DNA of 39,253 bases from Desulfurococcales archaeon (GTDB taxonomy: Archaea > Thermoproteota > Thermoprotei_A > Sulfolobales > NBVN01): positions 1-39,253 of the forward strand of contig JAGDWE010000022.1 of assembly GCA_023255965.1 (NCBI GenBank), in the 5' to 3' direction. Positions 14,873 through 23,217 of this stretch are shown one piece after another. The notes under the pieces were generated by a model, which worked only from the letters and a program-made list of their open reading frames with translations, had not been told where the DNA came from and did not search any database. A program made the translations under genes and the position numbers. Positions within the stretch are counted from its first letter, which is position 1, and every line of letters starts with the position of its first letter.

Positions 14873-15699
14873 GAGCTGCCACCTCCCAAACTATTGACCT
14901 CATTAAAAAGATTTTGAAGCTTATTAATAATGATCTTTAAAGATTCCAAAAATATTCTCTCAGGCCTTAATGCGCCGGTTCCTTCAATATAAAGTATGTA
15001 CTTATCCTTATATGAATCCAGCTCTATAGCTTCATTATCACATACTTTAATGCAGTACTTACATAGAGTGCATTTGCTTTCATCAACTACCAACCCAGTT
15101 GAAGTTGTACTGAAAACGTTCTTAGGACACGCGTCAACACACTTACCGCATAATGTACATTTATTTAAATCTACATTTACCCTCGCTAAGTACGTAACAG
15201 TAGCAACAGTGACTGGACACCATTTTATATGATCCCTGCCCCTACCCAGCCTAGCCCTAGCTTCTAAAGCCAACCTATGACCAGGCGCCAACACAACTAT
15301 AGGTATATCAGGGCTTACAGGCACTACATTAGGATCTTGAGAAACTAGATCACGTGAATACACCGTTATGACTTCATTCCTCGATGTTACATCAAGACTT
15401 AATACGACATAACATCCCTCACACTCCTCAACACTACTACATTCAACGCATTCATCAGGTGATTTATATTTGCTTAAAGCTTCATCTGATGTTAGAGGTA
15501 TTAAGCCTAACCTATGAGCTATAATTTCATCATAGAGAACTGATGTGTTATCGATAAATACGACTTCATCTATGGCCATACATGGTACCTCGGTCATCGC
15601 AACCCTTCTAATAGCATTAACTAGCTGTAATGGAACGTTCTCAAATAACAGCTTTATGTAGTTGTCACCTTTTTCGAGGACTTTAATGCCAGGACCCAT
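14869..15699 (-). CDS. rpo3: RNA polymerase subunit Rpo3 (RpoD) with a ferredoxin-like domain
   Basis: Rpo3 is the alpha-like platform subunit that pairs with Rpo11. The core has FENVPLQLVNAIRRVAMTEV and YDEIIAHRLGLIPL. Inserted in the second half are two cysteine clusters, CTLCGKCVDAC and CTLCKYCIKVC, i.e. a complete pair of [4Fe-4S] motifs, as known for some archaeal Rpo3 proteins. ATG at 15699 is preferred because homologues begin a few residues before xIKVLEK and it falls just after the S11 stop. The longer frame from 15756 would overlap S11 by 47 bases. Length is then 276 residues. Confidence 0.93.
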   Translation of the reverse strand: MGPGIKVLEKGDNYIKLLFENVPLQLVNAIRRVAMTEVPCMAIDEVVFIDNTSVLYDEIIAHRLGLIPLTSDEALSKYKSPDECVECSSVEECEGCYVVLSLDVTSRNEVITVYSRDLVSQDPNVVPVSPDIPIVVLAPGHRLALEARARLGRGRDHIKWCPVTVATVTYLARVNVDLNKCTLCGKCVDACPKNVFSTTSTGLVVDESKCTLCKYCIKVCDNEAIELDSYKDKYILYIEGTGALRPERIFLESLKIIINKLQNLFNEVNSLGGGSS

Positions 15700-15709
15700 T
15701 GATAATCCC

Positions 15710-16108
15710 TTAAACTCTACGTCCACGTCTACCGCCAGGCCTTCTGGTGGTGTCATGCGGTATAGGCGTTACATCCTCTATTCTACCTATTATAAAGCCA
15801 GCCCTAGCCAACGCTCTTATCGCTGCTTGAGCGCCGGGTCCTGGGATCTTAGGACCATGGCCGCCAGGCCCCCTCACCTTAATATGGACTGCCCCTATAC
15901 CTTTATCCATAGCCTCCTGCGCCGCTTTATACGCTATCATCATAGCTGTGTACGGTGATGGCTTCTCCCTATCTGCCTTAACCACCATTCCCCCGGACGT
16001 CCTAGCTATCGTTTCGGCACCGCTCAAATCCGTTATATGAACTATTGTATTATTAAATGAGCTAAATATGTGAACTACTCCCCATTTGATTTCCCTTGCT
16101 GCGAATAT
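15710..16108 (-). CDS. rps11: Ribosomal protein S11, apparent ATA start codon
   Basis: The small-subunit platform protein S11. The core SGAETIARTSGGMVVKADR, RGPGGHGPKIPGPGAQAAIR and the basic C-terminus DTTRRPGGRRGRRV are diagnostic. No ATG, GTG or TTG lies between the in-frame S4 stop (16115-16117) and a TTG at 16027. Starting at that TTG would delete the conserved KWGVVHIFSSFNNTIVHITD core. An ATA at 16108 gives the standard 132-residue protein starting xFAAREIKWG, with GGTGAT at 16114-16119, five bases upstream. An essential gene is unlikely to be broken, so AUA initiation or a base error is implied. Confidence 0.92.
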   Translation of the reverse strand: MFAAREIKWGVVHIFSSFNNTIVHITDLSGAETIARTSGGMVVKADREKPSPYTAMMIAYKAAQEAMDKGIGAVHIKVRGPGGHGPKIPGPGAQAAIRALARAGFIIGRIEDVTPIPHDTTRRPGGRRGRRV

Positions 16109-16114
16109 GTGCCA

Positions 16115-16621
16115 TCACCCACTTACCGTGTTTTTAGCATAAGGTGAAGAAGGTGCATAGCCTATCAAATTCTCCTCATCCCTAGAGACCAGATAACCAG
16201 GCGATCTAATCCTTCTTAACCCTATGGCTATATGGCCGTGAACTATAAGTTGCCTTGCATGATGTATACTTTTAGCTAGCCCCTTCCTAAAGACTATTGT
16301 TTGTAGCCGTCGCTCAAGCACCGACTCAACATCTAAACCTAGAATGTCCTCTAGGGCAGCACTCTCGCTGTTAAGTATACCCGCCCTGTACAACCTTGCT
16401 ACTAGCCCTCTCTCCTTAACACGCCTGACCTCTAGTGGAAGTGAAAGTAGCTTCTTAGCCTTACTCCTAATATCTCTAAGTATCGTCTGGGCAATCCATA
16501 ATTCCCTTTTATTTCTAAGACCATACCTACCAACGAGTTCTAATTCCTGCTTCAATCTCTCCTTAATCCATGGATGGCCTGGCCGCTCCCACTTCTTACG
16601 CGATTTCTTAGGATCGCCCAT
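16115..16621 (-). CDS. rps4: Ribosomal protein S4
   Basis: A 168-residue primary 16S rRNA-binding protein that nucleates the small-subunit body. It starts GDPKKSRKKWERPGHPWIKE, typical of archaeal S4, and contains the S4 RNA-binding domain RRLQTIVFRKGLAKSIHHAR followed by LIVHGHIAIG. GGGTGAATG stands upstream of the ATG. Its stop codon is in the same frame as the downstream S11 gene, separated from the presumed S11 start by two codons. Confidence 0.97.
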   Translation of the reverse strand: MGDPKKSRKKWERPGHPWIKERLKQELELVGRYGLRNKRELWIAQTILRDIRSKAKKLLSLPLEVRRVKERGLVARLYRAGILNSESAALEDILGLDVESVLERRLQTIVFRKGLAKSIHHARQLIVHGHIAIGLRRIRSPGYLVSRDEENLIGYAPSSPYAKNTVSG

Positions 16622-16628
16622 AAATCAT

Positions 16629-17090
16629 TCACCCTTGCTGGGGCGCCCTCTTAGTGACACCTACCGTGGGACCTAACCTACCAGTGGTATGCGTTCTCTG
16701 ACCCCTTACTTTAAGTCCTAAGGCATGTCTTATACCTCTCCATGACTTAATCCTCTTCTCCCTTTCTATATCCTCCCTAACAACGTAAATCAGGTCGGAT
16801 CCTATTAAATGCTTGTCCCTACCATCTGAGTAATCTCTTCTCCTATTCAACAACCATGAAGGTATTCCATAGGAAAGAGGGTTTGATAAAACGTTTTCAA
16901 TATTCCTTACATCGGACTCAGATAAATAACCAATCCTTAAGTCACGATCGAGATTTAAGACCCTGGATATAGCGGCAGCTAGCTGATAGCCGACGCCCTT
17001 GATCTTTGATAGGCCGTATACCAAGGTAAGGTTACCATCAATATCTGTTCCAGCTATTCTAACTATATGTTTAAATACTGCTTCAGGCAT
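16629..17090 (-). CDS. rps13: Ribosomal protein S13
   Basis: A 153-residue small-subunit head protein that contacts tRNA and forms bridges. Family segments: VRIAGTDIDGNLTLVYGLSK, IKGVGYQLAAAISRVL, and the basic end with SWRGIRHALGLKVRGQRT followed by TTGRLGPTVGVTKR. It is the first gene of the 11-kb operon, with a promoter tract about 50-60 bases upstream. Confidence 0.97.
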   Translation of the reverse strand: MPEAVFKHIVRIAGTDIDGNLTLVYGLSKIKGVGYQLAAAISRVLNLDRDLRIGYLSESDVRNIENVLSNPLSYGIPSWLLNRRRDYSDGRDKHLIGSDLIYVVREDIEREKRIKSWRGIRHALGLKVRGQRTHTTGRLGPTVGVTKRAPQQG

Positions 17091-17138
17091 TTTATAGTAC
17101 CACCGCAGTATGTGCTAACACTACCATATAGTACCGAG

Positions 17139-17152
17139 ATATATAAAGTTTA
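17139..17152 (-). promoter_or_regulatory. Promoter of the S13-to-gltX operon
   Basis: Read on the minus strand, AAACTTTATATATC is a strong TATA box. It lies about 50-60 bases before the S13 ATG, giving a leader of roughly 25 bases. No other strong promoter is evident between genes of this tightly packed operon. Confidence 0.6.
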
Positions 17153-17160
17153 AAGTTTAG

Positions 17161-17350
17161 TCATTATTTAGAGAGCCTCTGTCCTTTAAGGTAGGGAGAT
17201 AAGTAGCTAAAGCAGTTCAAAAGATCAATTAAAGTATGCAGCAACGATTTTAAACAACCAATGAGGGCTGGATATATTCAGAAGTCAAGTTAGAGAGTTA
17301 TTAACCATAGCAAGCTCTAGATTCCATTCGAATGCATGGCGTTTCCACAT
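17161..17350. other. Gene-free stretch between S13 promoter and aEF-1beta end
   Basis: I see no gene, RNA or clear repeat here. It is AT-rich, with a TATTATTTAGAG tract near 17162 and a TTTTAAAC near 17250. It probably holds upstream promoter sequence for S13 and the terminator of the aEF-1beta transcript. Confidence 0.4.
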
Positions 17351-17351
17351 G

Positions 17352-17627
17352 CTAGTCCGATATTCTAGTGACTACCTCTGTTTCGGTATTTTCAACTCCA
17401 TCCACGCCTCTTATTAAGTCCTCAAGTTCCTCAGTACCTCCCTCCGTCTCCTCGGGCATGATAACATAAATCCTTAATAAGTATAATCCAAACGCGACAT
17501 ACTCTTTCTCGCTCCTAACTAAACTATACTTCGCTGGCAACCTACTGTTTATATCGGTGATAACCTTATCTAAGTCTACATCTACATCTTTAGGATATAT
17601 TTTAAGTACCGCCATGATCTTGGCCAA
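17352..17627 (-). CDS. ef1b: Translation elongation factor aEF-1beta
   Basis: aEF-1beta is the nucleotide exchange factor of aEF-1alpha. The 91-residue product is a ferredoxin-like fold: AKIMAVLKIYPKDVDVDLDK, EKEYVAFGLYLLRIYVIMPE, acidic linker EETEGGTEELED and a final strand with TETEVVTRISD. TTG at 17627 is preferred over the GTG at 17639 because homologues begin MAKxxxxxKxxPxD and GGTGGT lies four bases upstream. It immediately follows a zinc-ribbon gene, a pairing common in archaea. Confidence 0.92.
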   Translation of the reverse strand: MAKIMAVLKIYPKDVDVDLDKVITDINSRLPAKYSLVRSEKEYVAFGLYLLRIYVIMPEETEGGTEELEDLIRGVDGVENTETEVVTRISD

Positions 17628-17638
17628 TGGAACCACCA

Positions 17639-17860
17639 TTAAGGGCCTTCAAATCCACACTTAGGACATACATACCTAACTCCTAAACTCCTGCAGTCCT
17701 TACAACGCCATAAAGTTACTGACCCGCAGTTTGGACATGGGAATTTGACTCCCTTCTCTAAGGGCGCTACTAGCTTACCACAACTACTACATATTGGAGG
17801 GTTGGATGCGTCCACTATTGCCGGACCTTTACTACTTAATTGAGCCTCCAACGACATCAT
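17639..17860 (-). CDS. Zinc-ribbon RNA-binding protein (COG2888-type)
   Basis: A 73-residue protein with four CxxC pairs: CSSCG, CPNCG, CKDC and CPKCG. This is the layout of the small archaeal double zinc-ribbon proteins annotated as putative RNA-binding and usually paired with aEF-1beta. The frame ends exactly where the longer version of aEF-1beta would begin, so the two are co-transcribed. A TATA-like tract TTTTTAAG lies near 17915-17925 on the minus strand. The exact role is unknown. Confidence 0.9.
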   Translation of the reverse strand: MMSLEAQLSSKGPAIVDASNPPICSSCGKLVAPLEKGVKFPCPNCGSVTLWRCKDCRSLGVRYVCPKCGFEGP

Positions 17861-17957
17861 TACAACCGTTTTCTAGTAATTCCAGACCTTATAAGATATC
17901 ATGCTAATATACTCCTTAAAAACTTTCTAGGAATTAATTATAAGGGTTGAACTACAG

Positions 17958-19013
17958 GTGGGAGTTGATCTAAGAGACTTGATACCTGATAAAGCACTTA
18001 AGGTAATCATTGACCTAAGGGAACTACGCGGAAAAAGCATAGCAATAGATGCATATAACGCGTTATATCAATTCCTCGCTGCTATTAGGCAGCCCGATGG
18101 AACTCCTTTAATGGATTCTAAGGGTAGAATTACTAGCCATCTAAGCGGTCTCTTCTATAGAACAATAAATTTAATGGAATCCGGAATTAAGCCTGTCTAC
18201 GTATTCGATGGCAGACCTCCGGAGCTAAAGTCCAAGGAGATAGCTATGAGGAGTAGCATTAAGGCTGAGGCATTATCCAAATACGAAGAAGCGCTTGCTA
18301 GTGGGGATATAGAGAGCGCCCGTAAATACGCTCAAATGGCATCTAAGTTAACCAATGACATGGTTGATGAAGCTAAAAAGCTATTAAGAGCTATGGGTAT
18401 TCCAGTAGTTCAAGCTCCTTCTGAAGGAGAAGCGCAAGCGGCGTACATGGCTTCTAGAAATGTCGTCTGGGCTGTCGCCAGCCAGGACTACGACTCTCTA
18501 CTTTTTGGATCACCTAGATTGATCAGGAACCTAACTATATCAGGCAAGCGTAAATTGCCTAGGAAGGAAGTTTATATCGAGATTAAGCCTGAAATAATAG
18601 ATTTAAATGCCTTGCTTAATACCTTGGGCATAACTAGAGAGCAACTAATAGATATAGCCATATTATTAGGCACCGATTATAATCCTGATGGTGTTAAAGG
18701 TGTTGGGCCTAAGACCGCATTAAGACTAATTAAAAGTTATGGTTCATTAGAAAATGCACTTAAGGTACTTAAGGATGCGTACTTCCCTACAGATCCGTTG
18801 AAGATTAAGGAATTCTTTCTAAACCCGCCCGTGATGACCGAGGTCACCTTAACTTGGTCCGAGCCAGACGAGAGATTGATTAAGGATTTGTTGGTGGGTC
18901 AATACGATTTCTCTGAATATAGAGTTATATCAGCTATAGAGAGGTTGAGGAAGGCCTATAGGGAGACCATAAAGTCAGAGATTAGAGGCCTCGATGCTTG
19001 GTTCAAGTCTTAG
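17958..19013 (+). CDS. fen: Flap endonuclease FEN-1
   Basis: FEN-1 removes 5' flaps in Okazaki fragment maturation and base excision repair. The 351-residue product starts GVDLRDLIPDK and has the catalytic segments IAIDAYNALYQFL, VFDGRPPELK, APSEGEAQAAYMA, VASQDYDSLLFG and GTDYNPDGVKGVGPKTAL (helix-hairpin-helix). The tail GLDAWFKS resembles a PCNA-binding PIP box. The start is GTG, giving the family N-terminus MGVDL. It is divergent from the zinc-ribbon/aEF-1beta pair. Confidence 0.97.
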   Translation: MGVDLRDLIPDKALKVIIDLRELRGKSIAIDAYNALYQFLAAIRQPDGTPLMDSKGRITSHLSGLFYRTINLMESGIKPVYVFDGRPPELKSKEIAMRSSIKAEALSKYEEALASGDIESARKYAQMASKLTNDMVDEAKKLLRAMGIPVVQAPSEGEAQAAYMASRNVVWAVASQDYDSLLFGSPRLIRNLTISGKRKLPRKEVYIEIKPEIIDLNALLNTLGITREQLIDIAILLGTDYNPDGVKGVGPKTALRLIKSYGSLENALKVLKDAYFPTDPLKIKEFFLNPPVMTEVTLTWSEPDERLIKDLLVGQYDFSEYRVISAIERLRKAYRETIKSEIRGLDAWFKS

Positions 19014-19020
19014 CAGCTCC

Positions 19021-19707
19021 TTAGCATACTACAGCATTATCTATGAATAGGTAACCAACCCAATGATATTCGTTCCAAACACTCCTTGAACTAGTTATGC
19101 ATACTTTTCTACCATTAAATAAGGGGGATTCCGTAACAAATGTCTCATACTCGCCACCCTCACCTACAGGGCTTATATCGTATCTGATGCAGTTATCTAA
19201 GAACTCATCTATCGAGTTCTTATCTAATTTAACACCTAACCACCTCGGACTTAACCCATAGGATTGTATAGCTGTTATTATAAATCCAAGAAGATTAACC
19301 TCCAGCTTAAGCAGCTCATATGGATTTAAGCCCCATAAAGGGGTTATATGAGTTAAACCCAACTCCATACATATATCATCAATTACGGCCTTCTGGTAAT
19401 TAGAATTTACGACTCCCGTTATTACATACTTAAGTCCTTCATCACGTAGCCTCATTAATTCGTTTTTTAATTCATCGACCTCTAGATCCTTAATTCCACT
19501 GCATCTGAATACGTAGTATTCGATGTTAAGGAGATCGGCATGTAACGCAGTCCATTTGACATTAACTGTATGAAACATCCATGAATCCTCCCTTGAGGGG
19601 GAAGCTACGACCAATTTCTTTACATTATAGCCTTCTTCCAGCGCCTTAATTAAGGCATAATGGGAGTCCTTACCCCCACTATAGAGTATCGCTGCGTAGC
19701 CAATCAT
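19021..19707 (-). CDS. Dph6-type ATP pyrophosphatase (diphthine-ammonia ligase family)
   Basis: It likely catalyses the last step of diphthamide synthesis on aEF-2, amidation of diphthine. The 228-residue product has the PP-loop LYSGGKDSHYAL near the N-terminus, FHTVNVKWTALHADLL, and the family signature GVVNSNYQKAVIDDICMELG, then HITPLWGLNPYELL and GEGGEYETFVTESPLF. It overlaps the end of the upstream regulator gene by 29 bases. Two ATGs stand in tandem; the second is chosen because homologues begin xxxxxLYSGGKDS with few residues before. Confidence 0.9.
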   Translation of the reverse strand: MIGYAAILYSGGKDSHYALIKALEEGYNVKKLVVASPSREDSWMFHTVNVKWTALHADLLNIEYYVFRCSGIKDLEVDELKNELMRLRDEGLKYVITGVVNSNYQKAVIDDICMELGLTHITPLWGLNPYELLKLEVNLLGFIITAIQSYGLSPRWLGVKLDKNSIDEFLDNCIRYDISPVGEGGEYETFVTESPLFNGRKVCITSSRSVWNEYHWVGYLFIDNAVVC

Positions 19708-20377
19708 CATATACCTCTAAGATCTCTAAAATCGCCTCGACTACGTACATGAGACAATTACCATCATTTTTCCTACATATAGCTGAAATTAAGCAATCAC
19801 CGCCACGTATATCAATGCCTCGCTCAGATAGTAGATTATACCAGAAGCTTGGATTCTCTAGTACGTATAGATGCTTAGAATTTGGTAGTTTAAATCCGTT
19901 GTCTAAATAGTAAATTATTAAACCACCATCACCCCCCTTCTTAACTATTAGATCCCTAACACGCAATACGCCTACCTTCTTAACAACATCAATGCCATCC
20001 CTTAGTAATAGGGTAGAAATCCTACATTCACCACATATATCACTAAAAGTTAAGTCAACACTTCCAACAATTACCAGCTTATTTCCTAATACATTAACTA
20101 CTTTAGTACCTAGGTCAGTTATCAATATACCAGCCACCGGATCTACTCTAACGAGGCCTAACTCCCTTAACCTCCTTACTAAGGTCCTGACACTCCCCTC
20201 ACCCATACCTAATGCTCTAGATAGCGCCTTCCTGCCTATGGGCTTACCGCTACTTAATAGCGTTAATGCTAAATAAACATGGTATTTGTTGAAGCCAGGT
20301 CTTACACCACGTCTACATCCAGCTATGTTATTTAGAATTCTAATAGCATCCTCAAATAAATATTTACCTGACTCCAA
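19679..20377 (-). CDS. Winged-helix regulator-like protein (DUF4443 type)
   Basis: A 232-residue protein. Residues about 25-85 form a winged helix: YHVYLALTLL, IGRKALSRALGMGEGSVRTL and VRRLRELGLVRVD, then a wing with GILITDLG. The C-terminal half has a core like the archaeal DUF4443 domain. Three CxxC-like or paired cysteines (SDICGEC, CLISAIC) might bind metal. It is the first gene of a two-gene transcript with the Dph6-type gene; a TATA-like TTTTTAAG lies near 20415-20425. Its ligand and targets are unknown. Confidence 0.75.
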   Translation of the reverse strand: MESGKYLFEDAIRILNNIAGCRRGVRPGFNKYHVYLALTLLSSGKPIGRKALSRALGMGEGSVRTLVRRLRELGLVRVDPVAGILITDLGTKVVNVLGNKLVIVGSVDLTFSDICGECRISTLLLRDGIDVVKKVGVLRVRDLIVKKGGDGGLIIYYLDNGFKLPNSKHLYVLENPSFWYNLLSERGIDIRGGDCLISAICRKNDGNCLMYVVEAILEILEVYDDWLRSDTL

Positions 20378-20565
20378 TGCGAGGACTTACCGTAAACAAG
20401 ATCTATCTACAGCTCTTAAAAATATTATGATGTTTTAGCTGATAAGAGCACCACTAGACCTTAACCAACAACTGTATTTTTTAAGAAAGGCACATATAGC
20501 TATATACAATGCCATTATTAATGACTTTAAATTCAGATCTCTATAAAATATTTAGGTGATATTGA

Positions 20566-21501
20566 TTGAGAAGCTTAAAGGGTAGGGATCTACTATCGAT
20601 CTCTGATTTAACAAGGGATGAAATAATCCACATTCTCGAGGTAGCTAGATTATTTAAGACTAGGTACTACGCCGGTGAGAAGATCATTCCAGTACTTAAG
20701 GGTAAGTCCCTAGCCATGATATTCCAGAAGCCAAGCACCAGGACTAGGGTTAGCTTTGAGGTGGCCATGTACGAATTGGGGGGCCACGCACTATACCTTA
20801 ACTGGAACGATCTACAGCTAGGTAGAGGTGAAACCATCGCTGATACGGCTAGAACCTTAAGTAGGTATGTTAATGGGATAACTGCAAGAGTCTTAAGGCA
20901 CTTGGATTTAGTTGAGTTAGCGCAATATGCGTCAATCCCAGTAATAAATGCATTAAGCGACTTAGAACATCCATGCCAAGCTTTAGCTGATGTATTCACG
21001 ATATGGGAGAAGAAAGGTAAGTATGAGGGAATTAAAATAGCTTTCATTGGTGATGGCTCTGATAACGTGTTGCACTCGCTTCTTCTAGCCTGTAGCAAAT
21101 TGGGCATCAACGTAGTCATAGCCACGCCGCCCGGTTATGAACCAAGACCTGAAATCTTAAAATCCGCCGAAGAGTCAGCAATTAGGTCTGGGTCAACTAT
21201 AGATATTATTAGAGACCCTGAAAATGCTGTTAAGGCGGCTGATGTAATATATACTGATGTATGGGTTAGCATGGGTCAAGAAGTTGAAAGAGAGAAAAGG
21301 ATTAGGGATTTAAGTAGATACAGAGTTAGCTTAGACCTGATCAAGTTAGCCAAGGGCGACGTCATATTCATGCATTGTCTGCCAGCTAGGAGAGGTGAGG
21401 AAGTAGATAATGAAGTAATAGATGGGAAGTGGTCAGTGGTTTGGGATCAGGCTGAGAATAGATTACACGTTCAGAAAGCCGTATTAGCCCTTCTTCTTTA
21501 A
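20566..21501 (+). CDS. argF: Ornithine carbamoyltransferase
   Basis: It makes citrulline from ornithine and carbamoyl phosphate in arginine synthesis. The 311-residue product has the carbamoyl phosphate loop STRTRVSFE, HPCQALADV for ornithine/phosphate binding, FIGDGSDNVLHSLL and the catalytic Cys loop MHCLPARRGEEV. The start is TTG at 20566 with GGTGAT at 20555-20560. It stands alone, its 3' end overlapping the convergent gene by 18 bases. Confidence 0.96.
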   Translation: MRSLKGRDLLSISDLTRDEIIHILEVARLFKTRYYAGEKIIPVLKGKSLAMIFQKPSTRTRVSFEVAMYELGGHALYLNWNDLQLGRGETIADTARTLSRYVNGITARVLRHLDLVELAQYASIPVINALSDLEHPCQALADVFTIWEKKGKYEGIKIAFIGDGSDNVLHSLLLACSKLGINVVIATPPGYEPRPEILKSAEESAIRSGSTIDIIRDPENAVKAADVIYTDVWVSMGQEVEREKRIRDLSRYRVSLDLIKLAKGDVIFMHCLPARRGEEVDNEVIDGKWSVVWDQAENRLHVQKAVLALLL

Positions 21502-21993
21502 CTTCTTCTTAGCCCTTCTTTTCTTTCTCCTCTTCCTCTTAATATTTGACGTCCTTACCTTCTTAGATGTGCTGCAAACCTCGTCTAACAGCAATATCCT
21601 GCTACCGCTGTCCGTGACTAAGACCAAGCCCAGACAGTCGCTACATCCGCTAATATCGAGTTCACCCTCAAACACGTATAGATCTTCCGGCACTTCGGCC
21701 CACTTAACACCTAGCTGAGATTCGAAGAACTTATCAACCTCCTTACCATCATTGCTCCTATGGAGTACCCCTATACGAATCAGCTTACTTAGCTTAGGTG
21801 AGATTAGGTACCTATACGTACCCTTACTTACGTGCTCAAGTACTTCAGTACATGGAGACCTATCACAGGAACTAACAAGGAGGTAGTCACATGATTCCCT
21901 ATTCTTTTTAATTAAATCCCCTGGCATACCATTTAGTACTTCATTAGACATCAAATACGAGTCTAATTCACCACTTACATCATCCCCAGCCAA
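21484..21993 (-). CDS. Unknown protein with a Lys/Arg-rich tail
   Basis: A 169-residue protein I do not recognise. The N-terminal two thirds is acidic to neutral with six cysteines, in SCDYLLVSSCDRSPC and ISGCSDC among others. The last 25 residues are almost all Lys and Arg, suggesting nucleic acid or rRNA binding. It is convergent with argF and overlaps it by 18 bases. A TATA-like GCTTTAAAG lies near 22037-22046 on the minus strand. Codon use is like the neighbouring genes. Confidence 0.7.
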   Translation of the reverse strand: MAGDDVSGELDSYLMSNEVLNGMPGDLIKKNRESCDYLLVSSCDRSPCTEVLEHVSKGTYRYLISPKLSKLIRIGVLHRSNDGKEVDKFFESQLGVKWAEVPEDLYVFEGELDISGCSDCLGLVLVTDSGSRILLLDEVCSTSKKVRTSNIKRKRRKKRRAKKKLKKKG

Positions 21994-22172
21994 CTTTAGT
22001 ACGCTTAGATTTAGATCTCCAACCTCCTGCCGTACTACTTTAAAGCACCTAATTAATGCTATTATTATTCACCCCCTAAACGTGAATTATGTCCTATTTA
22101 TCCAATAATTCGGGTTTGCTCGCTAGTTCCCTTGAATTAGCAAGATGCCTGCATCTTACATTAACATTGCTG

Positions 22173-22661
22173 CTACCTCTTATACCCTATTCTCCTAAGT
22201 AGCTCTTTTCTCTCATTCTTATCTTCATTCCCCTCAATACCTAAAGTCTTAAACCCATCAACGACGCCTAACACTGCCCTTCCCTGACTCGTCTCGGCTA
22301 TTATTACTTGAAGAGGGTTGGCGGTCGCTGCATATACTGTGGTCACCTCGTGAACGTGCTTTATAGAATTTAATACATTAATAGGCCATGCATTCTTTAT
22401 GTAAACTACGAATGTATGACCGGCGCCAATCTTAAGTGCTACCTCCTCGGCTAATTTAATTAATTCTGGATCATTACCATCACTTCTCACTAACCTCTTA
22501 CCACTAGCTTCACAGAATGCTACCCCAAACTTTATTGTAGGCACCGAGGTTATTAGAGCCTCATATAGATCCTCAACGGTTTTTATGAAATGCGAGTGCC
22601 CTATTATTACATTAGTTCCTTCAGGTACTGGGATGTCTACTACCTCGAATCTTAGGCTCAT
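22173..22661 (-). CDS. Adenosine-specific kinase family protein (COG1839)
   Basis: A 162-residue protein of a compact family found in archaea and bacteria and annotated as adenosine-specific kinase. The segments GVAFCEASGKRLVRSDGND, HTFVVYIKNAWPINVLN and YAATANPLQVIIAETSQGR, then AVLGVVDG, match the family. The ATG lies close to AT-rich promoter tracts at 22667-22707, so the message is short-leadered or leaderless. It is not in an obvious operon. Confidence 0.9.
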   Translation of the reverse strand: MSLRFEVVDIPVPEGTNVIIGHSHFIKTVEDLYEALITSVPTIKFGVAFCEASGKRLVRSDGNDPELIKLAEEVALKIGAGHTFVVYIKNAWPINVLNSIKHVHEVTTVYAATANPLQVIIAETSQGRAVLGVVDGFKTLGIEGNEDKNERKELLRRIGYKR

Positions 22662-22716
22662 AATGACCCTAAATTATAAAATAATCTAGGCTTATTAAAA
22701 TTTAAGTTAATGTATT

Positions 22717-22902
22717 GATGGTACACCCCGCGATGAACCCTGTGGGCAGTTGCTAGGGGGAGGGGCCTGCGAGACGGCTGGTCCGCCGAGGGGGCGGGCG
22801 GCGACACCAACCAACACAAGCCACTATGGGACCAGAACCCCTATCCCTGAACCCTACTACAATCACATCTACTTACCCGGCTTCAGCGAGGTCGAATATT
22901 GA
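22717..22902 (+). pseudogene. GC-rich coding-like fragment of unknown origin
   Basis: A 62-codon open stretch without a start codon in frame; its reading starts DGTPRDEPCGQLLGGGACET and ends LPGFSEVEY before a stop. Its GC content is much above the neighbours. The surrounding 22720-22990 region also carries a 61-codon ATG frame in another phase. It looks like the decayed C-terminal end of a mobile-element protein, but I cannot name the family. The alternative is a structured RNA. Confidence 0.25.
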
Positions 22903-23064
22903 ACAGACCACCCCTCTTCCCCTTCAGCTCGCTCGCCACGTCTGTTACGACGTCGACTACCTTACGAGCTCAAGCATTGGCGAAATGATAGCGTGTGCGA
23001 ACTTGGCTTAAAAGTTCAAGTAAAGGACTCTAGGAGCAGTGCATGAGGAGCCTGGCATGCATAG

Positions 23065-23139
23065 CGGGCCCGCCGGGATTTGAACCCGGGATCTCCGGCT
23101 CCGCAGGCCGGTGCCTTTTCCTGGCTAGGCCACGGGCCC
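23065..23139 (-). tRNA. tRNA-Arg, anticodon GCG
   Basis: The minus strand reads GGGCCCG at the 5' end and CGGGCCC at the 3' end (7-bp acceptor). The D arm is GCC...GGC, the anticodon arm CCGGC-CTGCGGA-GCCGG with anticodon GCG, the variable loop has five bases, and the T arm is CCGGG-TTCAAAT-CCCGG. The discriminator is G and CCA is not encoded. There is no intron, although introns are common in Thermoproteales tRNA genes. It decodes CGC and CGU. Confidence 0.95.
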
Positions 23140-23217
23140 AGGTCGCATTGATCAAGTCTAATTATACATAGGTGTTAATAAGGTATTATCTTAGAGTATT
23201 TATCTGGAGTTTGTGGG

